From: Emergencia sp.
Lineage (GTDB): Bacteria > Bacillota > Clostridia > Peptostreptococcales > Anaerovoracaceae
Assembly (NCBI GenBank): GCA_022767345.1
Contig: JALEOD010000047.1
Location: forward strand, 1-45,988
Direction: 5' to 3'
Length of the DNA stretch: 45,988 bases
Position 1 is the stretch's first letter, and every line of letters begins with the position of its first letter. The translations under genes and the position numbers were made by a program. Positions 8,676-15,194 of the stretch are shown piece by piece. The notes beneath the pieces were generated by a model. That model did not search any database and was not told where the DNA came from. It saw only the letters and a list, made by a program, of their open reading frames with translations.

Positions 8676-8704
8676 TTGTAAAAAAAGGGAGAAACGGATA
8701 TAAT
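8676..8704 (+). promoter_or_regulatory. SigA promoter of psuG
   Basis: TTGTAA (8676-8681), a 17-base spacer and TATAAT (8699-8704) lie 68 bases before the psuG start. Confidence 0.65.
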
Positions 8705-8772
8705 TTATAAAAGAAAACAATTGAAAACTTTGCCGGAATATTTTGCGGCAATGAAATAAACAGGGGGTTTTC

Positions 8773-9687
8773 ATGAACAAATATTTAGATATCGCGCCGG
8801 AAGTGAAAGAGGCGCTTGACAACAACAGGCCGGTGGTCGCACTGGAATCCACAATTATTTCTCATGGCATGCCGTATCCGAAGAATGTGGAAACGGCCCT
8901 CGCAGTGGAACAGATTATCAGAGATAACGGCGCAGTGCCTGCAACCATTGCGATTCTTGGAGGCAGACTCAAGTGCGGTCTGTCCGCAGAGGAAATAGAA
9001 TATTTGGGGAAGAAGGGCGCTGAAATCGTAAAGACTTCGAGAAGAGACGTACCGGTAGTCCTTTCAAAAAAAATTGACGGAGCGACTACTGTGGCGACAA
9101 CGATGATGATTGCCAACATGGCAGACGTAAAGATTTTTGCGACCGGCGGAATCGGCGGTGTGCACAGAGGTGCGGAAACCACCATGGATATTTCTGCCGA
9201 TTTAGAGGAACTGGCCAGTACGCCGGTGATGGTAGTCTGTGCGGGAGCAAAAGCGATTCTGGATTTAGGTTTGACACTGGAATATCTGGAAACCAAAGGC
9301 GTTCCGGTCATCGGCTACGGCACATCGGAGCTGCCGGCCTTCTATACCAGAAAGAGCGGCTTTAACGTGGACTATAGGCTGGACACACCGAAGGAAGTAG
9401 CTGAAGCTTTTGACGCGCAGAGAAAGTGCGGACTTCATACCGGTATGCTGATTACAAATCCGATTCCGGAGGCGTACTCCATGGATGCGGATACCATCAA
9501 CCGCGCCATCGATGAGGCGGTCTGCGAGGCAGGCGAAAAGGGAATCAGCGGCAAGGAGACGACGCCGTTTTTACTGGCGAAGGTGAAGGAACTGACCGGC
9601 GGGGAAAGTCTGGAAGCCAACATTCAGCTTGTTTACAACAATGCAAAGGTGGCTGCGCAGGTTGCCTGTCAGCTTTGCACATTATAA
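8773..9687 (+). CDS. psuG: Pseudouridine-5'-phosphate glycosidase
   Basis: This 304-residue enzyme cleaves the C-C glycosidic bond of pseudouridine 5'-phosphate to uracil and ribose 5-phosphate. It acts after PsuK in salvage of pseudouridine from degraded RNA. The conserved N-terminal block VALESTIISHGMPYP, FATGGIGGVHRGAETT in the middle and the GKETTPFLLAKV block near the C-terminus all match the family, and the length is normal. GGGGG precedes the ATG. The partner kinase candidate is at 16892, not adjacent. Exonuclease III follows 12 bases later and may be co-transcribed. Confidence 0.95.
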   Translation: MNKYLDIAPEVKEALDNNRPVVALESTIISHGMPYPKNVETALAVEQIIRDNGAVPATIAILGGRLKCGLSAEEIEYLGKKGAEIVKTSRRDVPVVLSKKIDGATTVATTMMIANMADVKIFATGGIGGVHRGAETTMDISADLEELASTPVMVVCAGAKAILDLGLTLEYLETKGVPVIGYGTSELPAFYTRKSGFNVDYRLDTPKEVAEAFDAQRKCGLHTGMLITNPIPEAYSMDADTINRAIDEAVCEAGEKGISGKETTPFLLAKVKELTGGESLEANIQLVYNNAKVAAQVACQLCTL

Positions 9688-9699
9688 AGGAGCGCTTTG

Positions 9700-10449
9700 A
9701 TGAAACTGATTTCGTGGAATGTCAACGGGCTGCGTGCCTGTCTTGGAAAAGGCTTTGTGGAGTCGATGAAGGCTCTTGAGCCTGATTTTATCTGCATTCA
9801 GGAAACGAAGATGCAGCAGGGGCAGGCGGAAGTAGACCTGCCTGACTATCTGGAATTTTACAGCAGCGCTGAGAAAAAGGGGTATTCCGGCACGGCAATT
9901 TTTGCAAAGGAACAGCCCCAGTCGGTACAGATTAATTTCGGCAAACATACAGATGAGGGAAGAGCCGTCATTTTGGAATACGAAAAGTTTTTTCTCGTCA
10001 ATGTGTATGTGCCTAACGCCCAGGATCAGCTGAAGAGAATCGACTACCGCATGGAGTGGGAGGATGATTTTCGCGGGTTTGTGCGCAAGCTCGATGAGAA
10101 GAAACCGGTTATCATCTGCGGTGATATGAATGTTGCCAAAGAGGAAATTGACCTGAAAAATCCGAAGACCAACAGAGGCAATGCGGGATTTTCTGACCAG
10201 GAGAGGGATAAAATGCGCCAGCTGCAGGCAGCGGGCTTTGTGGATACTTTCCGTTATCTGTATCCCGATGCGGAAGGAATATACAGCTGGTGGTCCTATC
10301 GTTTCAACGCCCGCAAGAACAACGCGGGGTGGAGAATTGACTATTTTCTCGTCAGTGAGCGCATCGCGGATAAAATTATCGACGCAAAGATTCATACGGA
10401 TATCTTTGGCAGCGATCACTGTCCGGTGGAACTTGAGATTGCGCTGTAA
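9700..10449 (+). CDS. xth: Exodeoxyribonuclease III (AP endonuclease)
   Basis: This 249-residue Mg-dependent nuclease of the ExoIII/ExoA type repairs abasic sites. The motif set is complete: SWNVNGLRA, ICIQETK, GYSGTAIFAK, VYVPNAQ, CGDMNVA, WRIDYFLVS and SDHCPVEL. The start is the ATG at 9700 with AAAGGAG nine bases ahead; a TTG one codon upstream is an unlikely start. The gene is close behind psuG in the same orientation. Confidence 0.95.
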   Translation: MKLISWNVNGLRACLGKGFVESMKALEPDFICIQETKMQQGQAEVDLPDYLEFYSSAEKKGYSGTAIFAKEQPQSVQINFGKHTDEGRAVILEYEKFFLVNVYVPNAQDQLKRIDYRMEWEDDFRGFVRKLDEKKPVIICGDMNVAKEEIDLKNPKTNRGNAGFSDQERDKMRQLQAAGFVDTFRYLYPDAEGIYSWWSYRFNARKNNAGWRIDYFLVSERIADKIIDAKIHTDIFGSDHCPVELEIAL

Positions 10450-10466
10450 AAGGGTTTTGAAAGATG

Positions 10467-10495
10467 TTGACGTACAGAATTCTGTACGTTATAAT
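10467..10495 (+). promoter_or_regulatory. SigA promoter of the toxin-antitoxin pair
   Basis: TTGACG (10467-10472), a 17-base spacer and TATAAT (10490-10495). The entire spacer lies inside the operator palindrome. Confidence 0.85.
10470..10489 (+). promoter_or_regulatory. Perfect 20-base palindromic operator for YefM-YoeB
   Basis: ACGTACAGAATTCTGTACGT is its own reverse complement and fills the gap between -35 and -10. It holds two TGTAC/GTACA cores, the motif known for YefM operators, so autorepression by the antitoxin-toxin complex is very likely. Confidence 0.8.
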
Positions 10496-10520
10496 GGGAT
10501 TAGAAGGAGGTGGGAAAGTC

Positions 10521-10784
10521 ATGATAGCGACAAATTATACGAGCGTCAGAAACAACCTGAAGGATTATATGGATCAGGTAATTCAGGACTTTGAAACTGT
10601 AATTGTAACGCGTAAAAAAGATGAGAATGTTGTGATGATTTCTGAGAAAGCATATAACAACCTGTTGGAGAATGCCTATCTTTTAAGCGATAAAGAGAAT
10701 TTTGACTGGCTGATGGAATCTAAGCAGCAGTATGAAAGAGGAGAACTCATTTCACAGCCGTTCCCGGAGGAAGCAGATGAATAG
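10521..10784 (+). CDS. yefM: YefM/Phd-family antitoxin
   Basis: This 87-residue protein binds the operator through its N-terminal Phd/YefM fold (MIATNYTSVRNNLKDYMDQV) and neutralises the toxin with a disordered acidic C-terminal tail (EEADE). The strand TVIVTRKKDENVVMIS is the family core. The start is assigned to 10521 because AGAAGGAGGTGG precedes it and the N-terminus matches the family; an upstream ATG in frame falls within the promoter region. The stop overlaps the toxin start by eight bases, giving coupled translation. Confidence 0.92.
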   Translation: MIATNYTSVRNNLKDYMDQVIQDFETVIVTRKKDENVVMISEKAYNNLLENAYLLSDKENFDWLMESKQQYERGELISQPFPEEADE

Positions 10785-11037
10785 ACTGCTTACTTCTAAT
10801 GGCTGGCAGGATTACGTTTACTGGCAGAAAGAGGATCGAAAAACCCTAAAAAAGATTAATTCTCTACTTGAGGATATCGCAAGAAATGGAAATGTAGGAA
10901 TCGGAAAGCCGGAGCCGTTAGTCGGTAACTTAAATGGATTCTGGAGCAGGAGAATTGATGAGAAAAATAGACTCGTCTATAAGATTGAGAATGAAAATAT
11001 TATCGTATTATCCTGCAGATATCACTATACAAAATAA
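10777..11037 (+). CDS. yoeB: YoeB-family mRNA interferase toxin
   Basis: This 86-residue RelE-superfamily ribonuclease cleaves mRNA in the ribosomal A site when free. Typical YoeB sequence runs throughout: NGWQDYVYWQKEDRKTLKKI, GIGKPEPL, GFWSRRIDEKNRLVYKI and the catalytic C-terminus SCRYHY. All the usual catalytic side chains (E, R, H near the end and the terminal Y) appear present, so it is probably active. The GGAGGAAG within the antitoxin end serves as ribosome binding site. Confidence 0.93.
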   Translation: MNRLLTSNGWQDYVYWQKEDRKTLKKINSLLEDIARNGNVGIGKPEPLVGNLNGFWSRRIDEKNRLVYKIENENIIVLSCRYHYTK

Positions 11038-11044
11038 AATATAA

Positions 11045-11085
11045 AACAGCCCGTATACTTGTCATCCCACGCGGGCTGTTTTTTT
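11045..11085. terminator. Terminator between yoeB and the MATE gene, probably bidirectional
   Basis: AACAGCCCG pairs with CGGGCTGTT (11072-11080), followed by TTTTT on the plus strand. On the minus strand the stem is followed by TTTATATTTT, so it can serve both converging genes. Confidence 0.8.
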
Positions 11086-11175
11086 GCTGTTATTCCACCT
11101 GAATTTCAAGCTGTTTGACACAGCTTGTTTCGCTAGTCATTCAGCAGATCGCGCTGCAGTAGCTGTACAGGCAGA

Positions 11176-12597
11176 TCAGTGCGTCTGCTCTCCGGTCAGA
11201 TTCTGCAGCCAGACACCCTTTTTTACGAGGACGAAGCCGATGGCGCATTTAATCAGATCCAGCGAGTGGTCGATGAGGAAGACCAGCACCACCGGAAGGC
11301 TCGTAAAGCGAACCATGATGGTAACCGCCGGAATGGTGCAGATCCATAAAAACATGCTGTCGAAGAGGAATGTGATAATTGTTTTTCCGCCGGAACGCAG
11401 GGTAAAGTAGGACGCGTTGATAAAGCCGAACAGCGGCGCGGACAGTCCCTGAATCTGAATAAACCGCATGGCGATATGCTGAATTTCCGGGGCAGTGTTG
11501 TATATCTGCGGAAACAGAGGCGCGATGATGATGAGCAGAATGCCGGTAATGACACTGCAGAACATGGAAAAGGCGATGAGCTGATTATCTTCTTCGCGGG
11601 CTTTTTCCAGTTCTCCTGCGCCCAGTAGCTGACCTACGATGATGCCCACAGAGCCGCCCAGAGAAGCAAAGACCACATTGGTGACATTGCTCAGTGTGTT
11701 GGCGATATTTTCTGCGGCGACCACATCCAGACCCAGCATGGAATAGCACTGTGCCAGGAACGCCAATGCCAGAGACCAAAGCAGTTCGTTGAAGAACAGC
11801 GGGGTAGCGACTCGCAGGAGCTGTTTGACAAGACGTGCCGGCACGTAAAAACTGCGATAAAGATCCTTGATAAATGGCAGCTGATCCGTATGCCTGTGTG
11901 TCCATATGACGATGATGGCAAGTTCTACAAATCGAGACAGCACTGTGGCGATGGCGGCGCCTTCTACGCCCAGAGCCGGTGCGCCGAATTTTCCGAAGAT
12001 CAGAATATAATTGAATACCAGGTCGACAAGAACGGCGATGATGCCGCTGATCATAGGTACAATGGTTCGTCCTGTTTCGCGGAGGGTACTGGAATAAACC
12101 TGCGACATGGCGCTGGGCAGCATGCCGATCAGCATAATCAGCAGGTAGTTTCTTCCGTGGGTCAAAGTGGCGGAAAGGTCGCCGTGACTTTCTCCCTGAT
12201 GAAGAAAGGCTTCGATGAGGGGATTGCCGAAAGGAATCAGAATCAATGCGGCAAGAAGAGCCAAAACCACGCCGCAGAGGATTTTAAACCGCATGGTATA
12301 GCGGAGTCCTTCGTTATTTTTGCTGCCGAAAAACTGAGCGCCCAGAATACCCGCACCGGCAACGGCACCGAACACGGCCATATTGAAGACGAGAATCAGC
12401 TGATTGGCGATGGAAACACCGGACATCTGCTCCGTACCCACCTGACCGACCATGATGTTATCCAGCATATTGACAAAATTGGTAATGCCGTTCTGCAGCA
12501 TAATAGGAACGGCAATGAGAAGCACTTTCTTGTAAAAGGCTCTGTCACCGATGAGTTTCAGCCGCTTTGGACGGTTGGTATCTTGCAATTGATTCAT
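11176..12597 (-). CDS. MATE-family multidrug/cation efflux transporter
   Basis: This 473-residue polytopic membrane protein has about twelve predicted membrane helices in two homologous halves, the size and layout of MATE exporters that couple drug efflux to Na+ or H+. The first half shows VLLIAVPIMLQNGITNFVNMLDNIMVGQVG, where the N-terminal helix-1 block and the MVGQ turn are typical. The second half repeats the pattern with RVATPLFFNELLWSLAL and VGIIVGQLLGAGE. The start at 12597 follows GAGAGGAGG on the minus strand. It is divergent from the phosphoesterase gene. Substrate unknown. Confidence 0.9.
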   Translation of the reverse strand: MNQLQDTNRPKRLKLIGDRAFYKKVLLIAVPIMLQNGITNFVNMLDNIMVGQVGTEQMSGVSIANQLILVFNMAVFGAVAGAGILGAQFFGSKNNEGLRYTMRFKILCGVVLALLAALILIPFGNPLIEAFLHQGESHGDLSATLTHGRNYLLIMLIGMLPSAMSQVYSSTLRETGRTIVPMISGIIAVLVDLVFNYILIFGKFGAPALGVEGAAIATVLSRFVELAIIVIWTHRHTDQLPFIKDLYRSFYVPARLVKQLLRVATPLFFNELLWSLALAFLAQCYSMLGLDVVAAENIANTLSNVTNVVFASLGGSVGIIVGQLLGAGELEKAREEDNQLIAFSMFCSVITGILLIIIAPLFPQIYNTAPEIQHIAMRFIQIQGLSAPLFGFINASYFTLRSGGKTIITFLFDSMFLWICTIPAVTIMVRFTSLPVVLVFLIDHSLDLIKCAIGFVLVKKGVWLQNLTGEQTH

Positions 12598-12678
12598 TTT
12601 GTGGCCTCCTCTCTCGTAATACGTGAATACCAGTATATCACAAAGAGGATAGATTGTATACAGGGTATTCTGAAGTGG

Positions 12679-12707
12679 TTGCCATGTGGAGAGACTTTTA
12701 CTATAAT
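12679..12707 (+). promoter_or_regulatory. SigA promoter of the phosphoesterase gene
   Basis: TTGCCA (12679-12684), a 17-base spacer and TATAAT (12702-12707) lie 33 bases before the chosen start. Confidence 0.7.
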
Positions 12708-12740
12708 ATATAGAAGAAACATATGAAGAGAGGGGAATTT

Positions 12741-13652
12741 ATGGGTATACTGATCGGCGGCGTAATTATGGGCATACTGCTGCTTTTAGCCGCATTTTTG
12801 CAGTGGAGCAGAAAGAGCATAAAAATAACAACTTATTCCTACAGTGACAGCAGACTGCCGCAGGCATTATACGGGCTTCGGATTGTGCATCTGTCGGATT
12901 TGCAGAGTGAATATTTCGGAAAGGAGCAGTGCCGCATTTTGGCAAAGACGGCGGCAGAAAAGCCGGATTTAATTGTATTTACAGGGGACCTGGTGGATCG
13001 GAATCATACCAACTACGAAGCGGGGCTTACGCTGATGAAAGGGCTTACGAAGATTGCGCCGGTTTACTATGTCGACGGAAATCATGAACTGGCGCTGCCG
13101 CAGGAGGAAATATCGCAAATGAACGATGGGTTGCGGCAGATGGGCGTCCATCTGCTTTTGAACAGCAGTGAAAGGTTTTCTTATGGGCAGGGGCAGCTGT
13201 ATCTGATGGGAATTTCCGAGGAGACATTGTACCGTGCGAAAGTCAGCGGCGGCGCGCTGCAGGAAGGTCAGATGAGCAGCAGAGGAAAAGTGTCTGATAC
13301 AGACGTCGATGAAAAGATTATAGCCGATGCTCTTAGAACTTTGAACGGGGAGCTGCCGGAAGGGGCATTTTCCATTCTTCTGGTTCATGAGCCGCAGTTT
13401 TTAGAAATTTACGAGTCGTCTAAGGCAGCGCTGCTTTGTGCGGGACATGCCCATGGCGGACAGATTCGGCTGCCGTTTACCCAGGGGCTCTTTGCGCCGG
13501 GACAGGGCGTGCTGCCAAAACTGACAAGCGGGATGCACCGGTCGGGCGCAAGTACTATGGTCATCAGCAGGGGACTTGGCAACAGTACTTTTCCATTCCG
13601 GGTGTTCAACAGGCCGGAAATTGTAGTCATTACATTAAAACCGCCGGCTTAA
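12741..13652 (+). CDS. Membrane-anchored metallophosphoesterase (YkuE-like)
   Basis: This 303-residue calcineurin-like phosphoesterase is tethered by one N-terminal membrane helix (MGILIGGVIMGILLLLAAFL). Motifs seen in order are HLSDLQSEYFG, VFTGDLVDR, VDGNHE, LVHEP and AGHAHGGQIRLP, all parts of the dinuclear metal site. In the first motif the usual DLH is DLQ, so one metal ligand differs from the family standard. The start at 12741 is chosen because AGAGGGG stands before it and the hydrophobic anchor begins there; an ATG six codons earlier is the alternative. The usual role in this subfamily is hydrolysis of phosphodiesters such as lipid-linked phosphates; the substrate here is unknown. Confidence 0.85.
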   Translation: MGILIGGVIMGILLLLAAFLQWSRKSIKITTYSYSDSRLPQALYGLRIVHLSDLQSEYFGKEQCRILAKTAAEKPDLIVFTGDLVDRNHTNYEAGLTLMKGLTKIAPVYYVDGNHELALPQEEISQMNDGLRQMGVHLLLNSSERFSYGQGQLYLMGISEETLYRAKVSGGALQEGQMSSRGKVSDTDVDEKIIADALRTLNGELPEGAFSILLVHEPQFLEIYESSKAALLCAGHAHGGQIRLPFTQGLFAPGQGVLPKLTSGMHRSGASTMVISRGLGNSTFPFRVFNRPEIVVITLKPPA

Positions 13653-13723
13653 ATCTGCCCGGCGGCGGGACAAATTGATTTCCAAGGAGAATATGCTTCG
13701 CAGAATTTACAGTATAGTCAAAT

Positions 13724-14074
13724 CTGACCGTTTAGTAAAAAATAAAGCAAATACGGTCAGTTCAAAAAATCGTGTAACACCAAAAATGACCGCAATCTCG
13801 CCATTCAGACCGATTACGGTCAGAAAAAGAGTGGTGAACGAATTTGTACGGGGAAAATTCCGTTGGCAGAAATGTATTTCTGGAATTTTCCTCCAATGAT
13901 TTGGCAGAGAATGTAATATTGCTGGATCATTGACATGGATTCAATCCATCTAAGACCAATGAATCTTGATTTTCTGACCGTATTGACACGAAATAAGCCT
14001 TCTGCGGTCAGAATCACCATAACAGAATTTTTGAAGCTGACCGCATTGCACTAAAAATCAGCAAATACGGTCAG
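13724..14074. repeat. Array of eight TGACCG/CGGTCA half-sites forming four hairpins
   Basis: The stretch 13653-14195 has no credible gene. It holds four inverted repeats of the form CTGACCG, 22-25 bases, CGGTCAG at 13724-13760, 13786-13823, 13974-14011 and 14037-14074. Half-sites start at 13725, 13754, 13787, 13817 and again at 13975, 14005, 14038, 14068, so the spacing 29/30-33-30 occurs twice. Between the two pairs lie a long hairpin (GGAAAATTC with GAATTTTCC, about 13851-13892), an inverted CAATGAT/ATCATTG pair and the small hairpin ATGGATTCAATCCAT. I know no named element of this form. Operator cluster, recombination site and palindromic repeat family are all possible. Confidence 0.75.
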
Positions 14075-14195
14075 ATGACGGGTTTTCGGGATTTCATGTG
14101 TTTGCCGCCCATGGAACTCCTAAAAACGTATTGACATTAACTGTAAATAATGGTAATATATCCTTGGGCGAGCTGGCATGGAAAGAGAGTTTGAA

Positions 14196-14774
14196 ATGCC
14201 AGATAAAAATATTACTTTTGAGATTAAAGAACATTTAGGAGTTATCACCAGATTCGACAACGGCTGGAACCGGGAACTGAATATTATCAGTTGGAACGGA
14301 GCGGCTGCCAAATACGATTTGCGTGACTGGGATCCGCATCATGAGCGCATGCGCAAGGGAATCACCCTTCATGCACAGGAGATGCGCAAGCTGGTGGATT
14401 TGTATTTGAATAATAACAGTCAGAAAGCAGTCGAGGAGGGCCGCGCTTTGGAAGCAGAACGCAGGGCACGGCAGAGAGCGCAGAGAGAGCAGTATGCGCG
14501 CAGCCTGGAAGGACGAGGCGCAGTGGCAGAAGCTGTCGATGAAGACAGCTATGAAGGAGCGCTTCCACCTGTGCCGGAGACTGCTGAAGGCGCGGATTTG
14601 CAGGAGCAGAGCCAGAGGGAAGATGTAAAGGAAACATCCGATACCGCTGGAACTACGGGAGCCGAAGCAGAATCTCAAGGAGCTGCGGAAGCCGGCGCAG
14701 AGGTCGAATCAGATGACGAGGAGGAGTCGGCGGATTTTGCCGCAGTAGAAAATACAGAGAAAACACCATTTTAA
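14196..14774 (+). CDS. PC4/YdbC-like single-stranded DNA-binding protein with acidic tail
   Basis: This is a 192-residue protein. Residues 1-70 match the YdbC-type PC4-like fold (FEIKEHLGVITRFDNGWNRE, then LNIISWNGAAAKYDLRDWDP and KGITLHAQEMRKLVDL), a dimeric beta-sheet module whose studied bacterial member binds ssDNA. Residues about 80-115 are a charged Arg/Glu-rich helix (AEERRARQRAQREQ-like). From about 120 to the end the chain is low-complexity, strongly acidic and Ala/Glu-rich, absent from the short family members. The start at 14196 (MPDKNITF) follows GAAAGAGAG; an ATG six codons upstream is the alternative. It stands alone between the hairpin array and a small peptide gene. Confidence 0.75.
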   Translation: MPDKNITFEIKEHLGVITRFDNGWNRELNIISWNGAAAKYDLRDWDPHHERMRKGITLHAQEMRKLVDLYLNNNSQKAVEEGRALEAERRARQRAQREQYARSLEGRGAVAEAVDEDSYEGALPPVPETAEGADLQEQSQREDVKETSDTAGTTGAEAESQGAAEAGAEVESDDEEESADFAAVENTEKTPF

Positions 14775-14848
14775 ACCGTGTTTTTATGAACCAGTGACAA
14801 GCAAAACACATACTATATAGCAAACGAAAGAAACAGGAGGTATGTATG

Positions 14849-14983
14849 ATGTCATGTTTTAATCATGGAAGAGGAATGGACGACAGTCTGTTATTCTTTT
14901 TCTTATTGCTGGTTCTGCTGTTCTGTAATCCGGGCGCGTTCGGATGCGGAAACTGCGATTCATGTGAACCTACATGTTGCTAA
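14849..14983 (+). CDS. Small Cys-rich membrane peptide, 44 residues
   Basis: The product begins MSCFNHGRGMDDSLLFFFLL, continues with a single hydrophobic helix (LLFFFLLLVLLF) and ends in a Cys-rich tail GCGNCDSCEPTCC. It has a strong AGGAGG eight bases before the ATG at 14849 (another ATG lies one codon upstream) and its own terminator, so it is a real gene. Small peptides of this plan are common in spore-formers, where some are spore-coat or membrane-associated. The seven cysteines could bind metal or crosslink. No function can be assigned. Confidence 0.7.
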   Translation: MSCFNHGRGMDDSLLFFFLLLVLLFCNPGAFGCGNCDSCEPTCC

Positions 14984-14995
14984 TTTCAGCAAATT

Positions 14996-15028
14996 AGAGA
15001 GGGAGCAATCCCTCTCTTTGTGTTTTTC
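14996..15028 (+). terminator. Rho-independent terminator after the small peptide gene
   Basis: AGAGAGGGA (14996-15004), a GCAA loop and TCCCTCTCT (15009-15017), followed by TTGTGTTTTTC. Confidence 0.92.
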
Positions 15029-15029
15029 T

Positions 15030-15057
15030 TTTACATAAAAGTGGAATGTGGTATAAT
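15030..15057 (+). promoter_or_regulatory. Probable promoter and hairpin leader of the nucleoside kinase gene
   Basis: TTTACA (15030-15035), a 16-base spacer and TATAAT (15052-15057). The leader beyond it has a perfect 9-base stem (AATGAACGC with GCGTTCATT, about 15056-15103). A second TATAAT occurs near 15146, which may be an additional start site. Confidence 0.5.
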
Positions 15058-15194
15058 GAACGCAAATGATTATGCCGGCTTTGCCGCAGGGAAGCGTTCA
15101 TTGAATCATGACTGCCCGATTCTATTTTCAGCGGTATCGTCATGGTATAATATTCTTAAGTTGCCGCAAACGATAAAATTGGAGGGGATTTGAA

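Noticed and set aside
11109-11127. Hairpin AAGCTGT/ACAGCTT after the MATE gene
   Set aside because: No T-tract on either strand; the stronger stem at 11045-11085 is the likely terminator.
12723-12740. Earlier ATG for the phosphoesterase
   Set aside because: The site at 12741 has the better ribosome binding site (AGAGGGG) and the hydrophobic anchor begins there; the earlier start is kept only as an alternative.
13675-13899. 74-codon frame inside the TGACCG array
   Set aside because: The sequence is set by the repeated hairpins, has no family resemblance and a poor start context; treated as chance.
13724-14074. Possible CRISPR array
   Set aside because: The repeated parts are only 7-11 bases and inverted, with spacing 29-33 bases between half-sites; no direct repeats of 23-40 bases and no cas genes.
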